NCBI GenBank assembly: GCA_015231815.1
Contig: JADGAW010000062.1
Coordinates: 1 to 10,241 of the forward strand
Direction: 5' to 3'
Source: Nitrospinota bacterium
GTDB taxonomy: Bacteria; Nitrospinota_A; JADGAW01
DNA length: 10,241 bases
Shown here: in pieces, positions 1 through 6,867 of the stretch
How positions within the stretch are numbered: the stretch's first letter is position 1
How the letters are laid out: every line of letters starts with the position of its first letter
Notes under the pieces: model-generated
What the model was told of the DNA's origin: nothing
What the model saw: only the letters and a program-made list of their open reading frames with translations
Database searches by the model: none
Translations under genes and position numbers: made by a program

Positions 1-321
1 CTTAAAGCCTACGCATGTGATAACAGGCAGCTAAAGGCGTTGGCTTCTTTCCGTATTGGAGAAATTTTATTCTCAGAAGGAGAATATGAACAATCAGAAA
101 AAAAGTTCAATACCGTAATCCAATTACTTAAAAACGAGAAAGAAGTACGATTAATTGTCCCGGAAAATTTAATTGCAAAAAGTATTATAACATAAACAAA
201 AAAAAAAATAAAAGAAAAAAAATATTTTGAAGCAAAGGCTCTCATTAAAAATGGGCTTGAATTATTTCCTGAATATCACGAATTTATTGAATTATCACAA
301 AGAGTTCCCATAAATGAGTAG
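1..321 (+). pseudogene. TPR-like protein, C-terminal part, interrupted by an in-frame stop
   Basis: The reading frame is open from the left edge, so the gene starts outside the window. Codons 1-64 encode a helical, TPR-like sequence (SFRIGEILFSEGEYEQSEKKF, then VIQLLKNEKE). A TAA stop at 193-195 interrupts it. Beyond the stop the same frame continues through an A-rich tract (198-208 is a run of A) and again reads as a TPR-like helix pair (KKYFEAKALIKNGLELFPEY, then HEFIELSQR), ending at a TAG at 319-321. Resumption of similar protein in the same frame suggests a nonsense change or compensating indels in one former gene, not two genes. No start codon with a ribosome binding site lies between the halves. 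TPR proteins are adaptor scaffolds, often periplasmic or outer-membrane-associated in such bacteria, but the partner is unknown. A sequencing or assembly error at the A-run is a possible alternative. The TPR assignment rests on helix pattern only. Confidence 0.55.
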
Positions 322-346
322 ACCTATTTACTAAATAAATTAAGAG

Positions 347-700
347 GTGAATCGATATCTGAGAGGTTGTTGGGTTCTTGTTGGTGTTAACTTTGCTTTA
401 GACAGTGCTGAACTTACTCATGGTTCTGGTGCCATACTTGACCGTGCAGCAGCAGTATTGGTAAGAAATCCTGGTTTAAGAATTAAAGTTGATGGTCACA
501 CTGATAGCAGTGGAGATGATAAATATAACATGGGGCTTTCTCAAAGAAGAGCTGAGTCGGTAAGGTCATACCTCATAAGAAAAGGAGCTTCTGCAAGAAA
601 CTTATCAGCCCAAGGCTTTGGTGAAAGTAAACCAATTGCTACCAATGCTACTAAAGAAGGAAGAGCACTAAACAGAAGAGTTGAACTCTCTGTCCTGTAA
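347..700 (+). CDS. OmpA-family C-terminal (peptidoglycan-binding) domain, N-terminally truncated
   Basis: The 117 residues are almost exactly one OmpA-like domain. It opens with RGCWVLVGVNFALDSAEL (residues 6-23) and has GHTD at 50-53, the LSQRRA helix at 64-69, GFGE near 90 and the closing NRRVEL. This family binds the peptidoglycan stem peptide in the periplasm and anchors the outer membrane. In the full-length relatives I know, the RGCWVL segment directly follows calcium-binding thrombospondin type 3-like repeats and a signal peptide or beta-barrel. None of that is present here. An in-frame TAA at 341-343 lies just before the only possible start, a GTG at 347. The purine stretch AAGAG abuts the GTG with no spacer, so it is a poor ribosome binding site. 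Without an export signal the domain could not reach the periplasm. It is therefore probably the surviving 3' end of a longer gene, although a very short real protein cannot be excluded. A terminator follows directly. Confidence 0.75.
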   Translation: MNRYLRGCWVLVGVNFALDSAELTHGSGAILDRAAAVLVRNPGLRIKVDGHTDSSGDDKYNMGLSQRRAESVRSYLIRKGASARNLSAQGFGESKPIATNATKEGRALNRRVELSVL

Positions 701-712
701 TTAAACAATTTT

Positions 713-740
713 GGGGAGGAACCTCTCCTCCCCATTTTCT
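713..740 (+). terminator. Rho-independent terminator after the OmpA-domain gene
   Basis: A perfect 8-bp stem GGGGAGGA (713-720) / TCCTCCCC (726-733) encloses a 5-base loop and is followed by the T-rich ATTTTCTT. It sits 12 bases after the stop codon at 698-700, in the right orientation for the plus-strand gene. This is the strongest plus-strand terminator in the window. Confidence 0.85.
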
Positions 741-1005
741 TATGTATAAAATTGAATGCCTTCCAATATTACCTCCTCCAGTATTGTTCATAGAGATATG
801 AAATCCCCATTGCAATTGCTTTAATAGAGGCAAAATAAAAATATAGAACTAAACACCTCCCTTATTCAAAGTCGTTTTATCTATAAAGTCAAAATAGAGC
901 AAACACAATAATTCTTTTGATTCTGTTATTAAATAAGACGAGGATTGGTAAAATAAGTTTTTTTAACAATCCTAAAGTTCAAATTTTTTAATAAAACCAC
1001 CTGCT
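741..1005. other. Non-coding gap before cdaA
   Basis: This stretch of about 265 bases has no convincing gene. It holds a small hairpin at 764-786 (arms CAATATT and AGTATTG with one wobble pair, loop ACCTCCTCC) and a larger one at 941-973, listed separately. I could not identify a promoter with both boxes well placed. A minus-strand open frame crosses 651-833 but is mainly antisense to the OmpA domain and the terminator. Confidence 0.6.
941..973 (+). promoter_or_regulatory. Hairpin in the presumed 5' leader of cdaA
   Basis: Arms AGGATTG (941-947) and CAATCCT (967-973) pair perfectly. After one mismatch the stem continues as TAAAA against TTTTA, giving about 12 pairs around a short AT-rich loop. 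It ends about 32 bases before the cdaA ATG. No T-run follows it directly, so it is not a typical terminator. It could be an operator or an mRNA leader structure; which is unknown. Confidence 0.35.
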
Positions 1006-2193
1006 ATGTTTGGTTCTCATTGGGAAAGTTTCATCAAAGTAAGTGACCTTCTTGACATTTCTTTCATAGCATTAATGATTTACGTGGCAATTATTTGGTT
1101 CAAAAAAACAAGAACGATGTTTGTTCTTATCGGAATTGCAATATCTGGTGGCATCTACCTCTTCGCCAATCAATTTAACTTAATTCTAACAACGCAAATC
1201 TTTCAGAGTATTTTTGCGGTTATTATTCTCGCCATTATTATTATTTTTCAGCAGGAAATTCGTTATTTCTTTGAGCAAATTGCCGTTTGGAGCCTTAACC
1301 CTCAACTAGGAAAGAAGAAAATACGTCAGTTAAAGTCAAGAGAGGTGGATATTCTCGCCAAAACACTCTTTGATTTAGCTGAACAACGTATTGGTGCCCT
1401 TATTGTTATTCGGGGAAAAAGAATTGTTGCCGGAGTTGTTGACGGAGGTGTTGATCTTGATGCAAAACTAAGCGAACATGTATTAAAAAGCATTTTCGAC
1501 CCTCATTCAATTGGTCATGACGGAGCGGTAATTATTGAGGGGAAAAAACTTACAAAACTCTGTGTTCACCTTCCTCTATCTAAAAACACTGATCAATTAA
1601 AATACAGCGGTACGAGACATGCCGCAGCCTTGGGAATGGCAGAGGCTACAGATGCCCTTTGTCTTGTTGTTTCAGAGGAACGAGGCAAGGTTTCCGTTGC
1701 CCGTGATGGAGTAATAAACCAAATTGAAACCTCAAGTGAACTTATTGCGGTTCTCGATTCTTTCTATGAGTCGCTTGCACCACCAGTGAAAAACAGGTCA
1801 TGGGAAAAATCCTTTAAAAGAAACTATCGTGAAAAAGTTTTAGCCCTTTCAGTTGCGCTGCTTTTATGGTTTGTTCAAGTCTATAGTGCTACTGTTGTTT
1901 ATACAACAATTGAAACCCCTATTCATTTATCTGGTCTTAGAGATAAGTTAGTAATTGAAAACAAGAATAGTGAAAATATTAAGCTAACTTTTACTGCTCC
2001 ACGTCGCTCGTTTTATTTTATTGATAAGTCTGATATTCGGGCTGACCTCGATATTTCATTTTTAAAAAAGGGAAGTTACTCAATAGATATTTCTGATGCC
2101 AGACTTACCTTTCCAAAAGGTTTTGTTTTAAGAAGCATCTCTCCAAGAACTTTGGATATTTCAATTGAGAGTGTTGATGCAAAGAAAAAATAA
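1006..2193 (+). CDS. cdaA: CdaA-type diadenylate cyclase fused to a YbbR (CdaR-like) domain
   Basis: Predicted to condense two ATP into the second messenger c-di-AMP at the inner membrane. The N-terminus carries three membrane helices (about residues 16-32, 38-55 and 65-82), as in CdaA. The DAC (DisA_N) domain follows at about 110-240, with the DGA motif at 172-174, GTRH at 202-205 and SEERG at 223-227. After a short cytoplasmic linker a fourth membrane helix (about 278-293, VLALSVALLLWFVQVY) leads into one YbbR-like beta-rich domain (about 299-391) that should lie outside the membrane. At 395 residues the protein is much longer than stand-alone CdaA (about 270). In Firmicutes the YbbR part is a separate protein, CdaR, encoded next to cdaA and glmM. 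No glmM is present here. The usual second arginine of the RHR triplet is Ala206. The ATG at 1006 has no recognisable ribosome binding site (preceded by ACCACCTGCT) but fits the expected N-terminus. A sodium antiporter gene follows 97 bases downstream with no clear terminator between. Confidence 0.9.
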   Translation: MFGSHWESFIKVSDLLDISFIALMIYVAIIWFKKTRTMFVLIGIAISGGIYLFANQFNLILTTQIFQSIFAVIILAIIIIFQQEIRYFFEQIAVWSLNPQLGKKKIRQLKSREVDILAKTLFDLAEQRIGALIVIRGKRIVAGVVDGGVDLDAKLSEHVLKSIFDPHSIGHDGAVIIEGKKLTKLCVHLPLSKNTDQLKYSGTRHAAALGMAEATDALCLVVSEERGKVSVARDGVINQIETSSELIAVLDSFYESLAPPVKNRSWEKSFKRNYREKVLALSVALLLWFVQVYSATVVYTTIETPIHLSGLRDKLVIENKNSENIKLTFTAPRRSFYFIDKSDIRADLDISFLKKGSYSIDISDARLTFPKGFVLRSISPRTLDISIESVDAKKK

Positions 2194-2290
2194 AGCATTA
2201 CATTCATAGACCTTTTAGTTACAAGGCTTAAGGCATTTTTAATTAATGCGATAAAATCACTTCACCATCTATTTTTTAAAGGTTATTTTT

Positions 2291-3628
2291 GTGTATTTCG
2301 ACGTAATGATTTTTATCTTTCTCCTGGGTTATCTCGCAATTGCTCTGGAACACCCGCTAAAGGTTGAAAAATCTGGTACTGCCTTACTTATGGGCGTTCT
2401 TTGCTGGGTTGTGCTGATGTTTGGTGCTGAAGACATTCTCCAAGTAAGGGAGGGATTTGATGATAAAACCCTCGAGGAACTCCAACACTTCATATACCCT
2501 GATTCACTTCTTAAACACCTTGCTGATATCTCTGAAATTGTTTTTTTTCTTCTGGGTGCCATGACCATTGTCGAGGTAATTGACCAGCATCAGGGGTTTA
2601 AGGTTATTACTGACAAAATACGAGAAAGAAATCTCAAAAAACTATTATGGATTATAAGTTTCCTGACTTTTTTTCTCTCAGCAGTTCTTGATAACCTAAC
2701 CACAACAATTGTTATGACAGCATTGCTAAGAAAAATTATTCCAGTCAGAGAAAACAGAATCGTGTATATCAGCATGGTTGTTATTGCTGCCAACGCTGGA
2801 GGAGCATGGTCTCCTATAGGAGATGTTACAACCATAATGCTTTGGGTTCATGGAAAAGTATCCTCACTGCCTACAATAACACATCTTTTTCTTCCCAGTT
2901 TAGTGAGTATGGTGATTTCACTTATTCTCGCAACAACCTATTTGAATGGTTTTTCTGAATATTTGACATCTTCTCAGTCCAATGAAAAGGTGTGGACAAC
3001 CCGTTCTGAACGGATTGGTATTTTATGTCTTGGAGTGGGATCATTGTTGTTTGTTCCCATCTTCAAAACCGTAACCCACCTTCCCCCATTTATGGGAATT
3101 CTTTTTGGTCTGGGCCTGCTATGGATAATAACGGAAATTATGCACCGGGAAAAAACAGAGGAGAAAAAAGATTTGTTAACTGTATCAAAAACCCTTGGCA
3201 AAATAGATGTCAGCACCGTGCTGTTCTTTCTTGGAATTCTGACAGCAGTTACAGCCTTACAAACAGCAGGTCATTTAAAGATGCTTGCTCTCTACCTTGA
3301 CAATATAACCAACCAAAATATTTATGTAATGAATATGTCAATTGGACTCATTTCAGCCATCGTTGATAATGTTCCACTTGTTGCTGCTTCGATGGGGATG
3401 TATGAGACCTCCCATGCAGGTGAATATGCAATGAACGGAGCTTTTTGGCAACTTCTAGCTTATTGCGCTGGAACGGGTGGCAGCATTCTCATTATCGGTT
3501 CTGCTGCAGGAGTTGCAGCTATGGGAATGGAAAAGATTGATTTCATTTGGTACCTTCGAAAAATAAGTTTGCTTGCCATGATAGGATATTTTGCTGGAAT
3601 TTTTACTTTTTGGCTGACACTTTCTTAA
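2291..3628 (+). CDS. nhaD: NhaD-type Na+/H+ antiporter
   Basis: Integral inner-membrane antiporter of the ion transporter superfamily, predicted to expel Na+ (or Li+) in exchange for protons and so support salt and alkali tolerance. The 445 residues form many hydrophobic segments. The N-terminal signature IALEHPLKVEKSGTALLMGV (17-36) is typical of NhaD. FFLLGAMTIVEVID (85-98), the charged DNLTTTIVM (134-142) and GGAWSPIGDVTT (170-181) are the conserved ion-site regions, and a second repeat-like DNVPLVAASMGMY lies near 360. Asp134 and Asp178 are the likely key acidic residues. The start is a GTG with AAAGG eight bases upstream; an internal ATG six codons in lacks such a site. The gene lies 97 bases after the c-di-AMP synthase in the same orientation. 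A weak hairpin (2233-2249) in between is not a convincing terminator, so co-transcription is possible. c-di-AMP commonly controls ion and osmolyte transport, which makes the pairing plausible but unproven. Confidence 0.9.
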   Translation: MYFDVMIFIFLLGYLAIALEHPLKVEKSGTALLMGVLCWVVLMFGAEDILQVREGFDDKTLEELQHFIYPDSLLKHLADISEIVFFLLGAMTIVEVIDQHQGFKVITDKIRERNLKKLLWIISFLTFFLSAVLDNLTTTIVMTALLRKIIPVRENRIVYISMVVIAANAGGAWSPIGDVTTIMLWVHGKVSSLPTITHLFLPSLVSMVISLILATTYLNGFSEYLTSSQSNEKVWTTRSERIGILCLGVGSLLFVPIFKTVTHLPPFMGILFGLGLLWIITEIMHREKTEEKKDLLTVSKTLGKIDVSTVLFFLGILTAVTALQTAGHLKMLALYLDNITNQNIYVMNMSIGLISAIVDNVPLVAASMGMYETSHAGEYAMNGAFWQLLAYCAGTGGSILIIGSAAGVAAMGMEKIDFIWYLRKISLLAMIGYFAGIFTFWLTLS

Positions 3629-3632
3629 TACC

Positions 3633-3820
3633 AAAAAAAGAGAGATAGAAACCAATTAACTCTTGAGATAATTGATGACATAAGCCTTGAACGGATTTTT
3701 AACTGAACAGCGACTTCACCAAGAGATGAAGGTCTCGGAAGGAACGGCTGTCTCAAAGTCGTTTCTGAGAATGAGTTCAAGGCTTATGGTATTAATCATC
3801 TGATTATATCTCTCTATTTC
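3633..3820 (-). other. Long inverted-repeat structure, possible structured RNA or MITE-like element
   Basis: This lies in the 308-base gap between two convergent genes. CATAAGCCTTGAAC (3679-3692) and GTTCAAGGCTTATG (3775-3788) form a perfect 14-bp helix. Outside it, GATGA (3674-3678) pairs with TCATC (3796-3800), ATAAT (3668-3672) with ATTAT (3803-3807), and AGAGAGATA (3639-3647) with TATCTCTCT (3807-3815). Inside it, CGACTT (3711-3716) pairs with AAGTCG (3756-3761) and GAGA (3723-3726) with TCTC (3751-3754). The whole could fold into one interrupted rod of about 180 bases. Read on the minus strand, the last helix arm is followed by seven Ts (3633-3639), like an intrinsic terminator closing an RNA, which is why the minus strand is preferred. 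No conserved open frame fits. It could also be a miniature inverted-repeat element or a bidirectional termination region. Confidence 0.5.
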
Positions 3821-3936
3821 AGTAATACGACCTCTTATTGTTTGCCTGTAGATTTAATTTCACGGGGATTGAGATAAGGCATACTTTTGAAAGGAGCATT
3901 TGAAGAAGGTTCAGAAGTAAGAATAAATTTAACTTA

Positions 3937-5055
3937 TCAGGTATCCCTTTTAAACTCAAACTGACGAGTAAAGAGATCAAATTGCTTAAGAAATTCTTCA
4001 GAGTATTGTCCTCCCCATGATTGCATTTTTCTTGTTGCTTCTTTAACCATAAGTTTTTTATTAACATCTTTTTGGGAGGTTAATGAATCAAACGAATCAA
4101 TAATAGCTGAAATTTGGGCAATATCAGAGAGTTCTTCTCCTCCTCTGTGATAGGGGTACCCTTTACCATTCATCCTTTCGTGGTGGTTTTCCACATATTC
4201 CCTTGCTTCCTGAGGTAAATTTATATTTTTGGCAACCTCAGCACCTTTTTCAACATGGTTAAGGTAGAGTTTAAATTCCTCCTCATTAAGACTACTGGGG
4301 CTTGTTAAAAATGCTTTCGTGCTACTCAGACTACCAAAGTCATGAAAAAAAGCTCCTAAAGCCATATTAACAATTTTTTCTTTGTCCCAGTTAAGGAAAT
4401 CACCAAACATCAAAGCAAGCAGAGTACTGTTCGTCGTATGAACAACAAGGTAATCCTCTGGTTTTGCAATATCATAGTGAATCTCTGTAAATTCTCCTTC
4501 TAAAAACTTTTCGTTCATTACTGCTATTTTTTCTCTTACCTCATCGACACTTACTGCATCATCACCTGAGGTAAATTTATCAAAATTCTTCTGTACAAAT
4601 TTTTTAAATAAAAGGACATGAGGGGAAATTGTCCTCGACAACTTTCTCTCCTTGTAATGTTCAACTTCATCAGCAAAGTTTAGAAGAGCAAAAACCTTTT
4701 CAAGAAAGATTTCGGGGGTGGTTTTCAACCATTTTTTACAAATATAATCATTTGCACCCGCTTCAATCAGACGAGAGACATCCTCCGGGTTTTCCTCAGC
4801 AGACAGAATTAATATTGGAACATTTGCTTCTTTTTTGTAGGCAGAACTCCGTATTTCAAGGGTCGTTTGAAAACCGTTCATTCTTGGCATATGATAATCT
4901 AGGACAATTAAATCTACAGGTTTACCATTAAGTTTTTCAAGTGCATCAACGCCGTTTTCAGCAAAAGAAACCTCAAATCCCTTTTTAGCGAGTATTTTTC
5001 CCCCAACACTCCGTATCATCGGACTGTCATCCACCATCATGATTTTTTTCTTCAT
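3937..5055 (-). CDS. Response regulator with REC receiver and HD-GYP output domain
   Basis: Two-component response regulator whose output is predicted to hydrolyse cyclic di-GMP. The REC domain (about 3-125) has the acidic pair Asp9-Asp10, phosphoacceptor Asp53 in LIVLDYHMP, Ser85 and Lys107. A linker of about 70 residues leads to the HD-GYP domain (about 195-365): His206, HD at 238-239, His267, HHERMNGKGYP at 291-301 and the IIDSFDSLTS segment after it. The metal ligands and the GYP triplet are present, so it looks catalytically able, but the lysine that usually follows the HD motif (HDxGK) is Ser242. The ATG has AGGG four bases upstream, a tight spacing. The gene lies 147 bases after groEL on the same strand, separated by groEL's terminator and with its own TATAAT box, so it is probably a separate transcript. 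No histidine kinase partner is present. The gene ends in tandem stops TGA-TAA, after which the same frame stays open for about 32 codons. Confidence 0.9.
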   Translation of the reverse strand: MKKKIMMVDDSPMIRSVGGKILAKKGFEVSFAENGVDALEKLNGKPVDLIVLDYHMPRMNGFQTTLEIRSSAYKKEANVPILILSAEENPEDVSRLIEAGANDYICKKWLKTTPEIFLEKVFALLNFADEVEHYKERKLSRTISPHVLLFKKFVQKNFDKFTSGDDAVSVDEVREKIAVMNEKFLEGEFTEIHYDIAKPEDYLVVHTTNSTLLALMFGDFLNWDKEKIVNMALGAFFHDFGSLSSTKAFLTSPSSLNEEEFKLYLNHVEKGAEVAKNINLPQEAREYVENHHERMNGKGYPYHRGGEELSDIAQISAIIDSFDSLTSQKDVNKKLMVKEATRKMQSWGGQYSEEFLKQFDLFTRQFEFKRDT

Positions 5056-5120
5056 ACTTCCCTGAGTTGCTTTATTAATGACATAAAAAAATACAAATTT
5101 TTAAAGACTATATTCAGTGA

Positions 5121-5126
5121 ATTATA
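5121..5126 (-). promoter_or_regulatory. -10 box for the response-regulator gene
   Basis: Read on the minus strand this is a perfect TATAAT, just beyond the T-tract of the groEL terminator and about 66 bases upstream of the response-regulator ATG. No good TTGACA-like -35 box sits at the expected distance, where the sequence is the T-run, so the promoter may be weak or activator-dependent. Confidence 0.4.
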
Positions 5127-5138
5127 CCTGATATAGGC

Positions 5139-5178
5139 AAAAAAAATCCCCTGCCGAAACTTGTCCGACAGGGGATTT
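5139..5178 (-). terminator. Rho-independent terminator of groESL
   Basis: On the minus strand ATCCCCTG pairs with CAGGGGAT (5146-5153 and 5169-5176). The stem extends inward through a wobble and two G-C pairs, encloses a loop of about nine bases, and is followed by a run of eight Ts. It begins about 25 bases after the groEL stop codon. The AAAT/ATTT flanks make it close to symmetrical, but the T-run clearly serves the minus strand. Confidence 0.92.
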
Positions 5179-5202
5179 AAGAACTTTACCTTTAAGAACG
5201 GC

Positions 5203-6846
5203 TTAGTACATTCCGCCCATTCCACCCATTCCACCACCTGGAGGCATTGGAGGCATACCAGCACCTTTTTCTTCAGGAATATCTGAAATTACACACTCAG
5301 TGGTGAGCAGTAACCCTGAAATTGAAGAAGAATTCTGAAGAGCTGTTCTCGTAACTTTAACGGGGTCAATAATACCCTTTTGAACCATATCACAATAAAC
5401 TTCGTTTCTTGCATCATAGCCATAATTTACATCATCTTTGCTCATTACTTCCTGAACAACGATTGGAGCTTCCACACCAGCGTTGATAACGATTTGCCTT
5501 AGAGGTTCTTCAAGAGCTCTTCTCACGATTTGAGCACCTATTTTGAAGTCACCTTCAAGCTTTAAGGCATCAAGAGATTTAATTGATCTAAGAAGAGCAA
5601 CTCCTCCTCCAGGAACAATACCTTCTTCAACTGCAGCTCTTGTAGCATTTAATGCATCTTCAACACGAGCTTTCTTTTCTTTCATTTCTGTCTCAGTTGC
5701 AGCACCAACATTAATTACAGCAACACCGCCAACTAATTTAGCAAGTCTTTCCTGTAATTTTTCTCTATCGTAATCTGAAGTAGTTTCTTCAATCTGAGTT
5801 CTGATTTGACTTACTCTTGCCTTAATTTCGTCAGTTGAACCTTTACCTTCAACAATTGTTGTGTTTTCTTTATCAATTGTTACTCTTTTTGCTTGTCCAA
5901 GGTCGCTCAACTCAACATTTTCAAGTTTAATTCCAAGATCTTCAGTAACAACTTTACCACCAGTTAAGATGGCAATATCCTGAAGCATTTCTTTTCTTCT
6001 GTCACCAAAACCCGGAGCTTTAACAGCCGCAACATTGAGGGAACCTCTAATTTTGTTCACGACAAGCGTAGCTAATGCTTCCCCTTCAACTTCTTCAGAA
6101 AGAATTAAGAAAGGCTTTCTTAAGTTAGCAACTTTTTCAAGAATGGGCAGAAGATCTTTCATGCTTGAAATTTTCTTTTCATAAAGAAGAATATAAACAT
6201 CCTCAAGAACTGCTTCCATTCTGTCTGGATTTGTAACAAAATAAGGAGAGAGGTAACCTCTGTCAAACTGCATACCTTCAACAACATCAAGGCAGGTTTC
6301 CATTGATTTTGCTTCTTCAACAGTAATAACACCATCTTTACCAACTTTTTCCATCGCTTCAGCAATAAGCTCACCGATGGTATTGTCGTTATTAGCTGAA
6401 ATAGTACCAACCTGAGCTATTTCTTCTTTACTTTTCGTTGGCTTTGCAATACTTTTAAGGTTTTCAACAACAACTTTAACAGCCTCATCAATACCCTGTT
6501 TTAATTCCATTGGGTTTGCGCCTGCAGTTACGTTTTTCACACCTTCCCTATAAATAGCCTGAGCTAAAAGAGTTGCTGTTGTAGTACCATCTCCTGCAAC
6601 ATCTGAAGTTTTGGAAGCAACTTCCTTAACCATCTGTGCACCCATATTTTCGACTGCGTCTTCAAGTTCGATTTCTTTCGCAACAGTTACTCCATCTTTG
6701 GTAATAGTTGGAGAACCAAATTTTTTATCAATTACTACGTTTCTCCCTTTTGGTCCAAGAGTAACCTTGACCGCATCAGCAAGCTGATTGACACCACTCA
6801 ACAGTGCCGTGCGGGCTTTACCATGAAAATCTAATTGTTTTGCCAT
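5203..6846 (-). CDS. groEL: Chaperonin GroEL (Hsp60, 60 kDa)
   Basis: Type I chaperonin: a tetradecameric double ring that encloses unfolded proteins with the GroES lid and refolds them using ATP in the cytoplasm. The 547 residues match the usual length and have no gaps. Visible hallmarks are LGPKGRNVVIDKKFG (30-44), TKDGVTVAKEIELED (49-63), the nucleotide-binding VAGDGTTTAT (83-92), the apical-domain KAPGFGDRRKEML, the equatorial VEEGIVPGGGVALL, and the C-terminal GGMGGMGGMY tail. The ATG is preceded by AAGGAG (6857-6862) at about ten bases. It lies 21 bases after groES in the classic groES-groEL operon and ends before a strong terminator. It is the only groEL copy seen here and has the ordinary GGM tail. 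Confidence 0.98.
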   Translation of the reverse strand: MAKQLDFHGKARTALLSGVNQLADAVKVTLGPKGRNVVIDKKFGSPTITKDGVTVAKEIELEDAVENMGAQMVKEVASKTSDVAGDGTTTATLLAQAIYREGVKNVTAGANPMELKQGIDEAVKVVVENLKSIAKPTKSKEEIAQVGTISANNDNTIGELIAEAMEKVGKDGVITVEEAKSMETCLDVVEGMQFDRGYLSPYFVTNPDRMEAVLEDVYILLYEKKISSMKDLLPILEKVANLRKPFLILSEEVEGEALATLVVNKIRGSLNVAAVKAPGFGDRRKEMLQDIAILTGGKVVTEDLGIKLENVELSDLGQAKRVTIDKENTTIVEGKGSTDEIKARVSQIRTQIEETTSDYDREKLQERLAKLVGGVAVINVGAATETEMKEKKARVEDALNATRAAVEEGIVPGGGVALLRSIKSLDALKLEGDFKIGAQIVRRALEEPLRQIVINAGVEAPIVVQEVMSKDDVNYGYDARNEVYCDMVQKGIIDPVKVTRTALQNSSSISGLLLTTECVISDIPEEKGAGMPPMPPGGGMGGMGGMY

Positions 6847-6867
6847 TTATGTTTATCTCCTTTTAAA

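Noticed and set aside
9..245. Minus-strand open frame of 78 residues, hydrophobic and Phe-rich
   Set aside because: It is antisense to the TPR-like sequence; its phenylalanine richness comes from the complementary A-rich tract, and it has no ribosome binding site.
651..833. Minus-strand open frame of 60 residues across the terminator
   Set aside because: It crosses the strong OmpA terminator and the OmpA 3' end and has no family signature.
2233..2249. Terminator between cdaA and nhaD
   Set aside because: The arms GCATT and AATGC give only five AT-rich pairs and no T-run follows; too weak to call.
3025..3300. Plus-strand open frame of 91 residues within nhaD
   Set aside because: It overlaps a fully supported membrane transporter in another frame and has no motif.
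3633..3820. 6S RNA or tmRNA identity for the inverted-repeat rod
   Set aside because: No tmRNA ends or CCA, and no clear central bubble of 6S RNA could be drawn; a named family is not justified without a covariance search.
3819..4067. Minus-strand open frame of 82 residues at the end of the response regulator
   Set aside because: It is in another frame over the regulator's C-terminus and its Leu-rich composition is a shadow of the AT-rich sequence.
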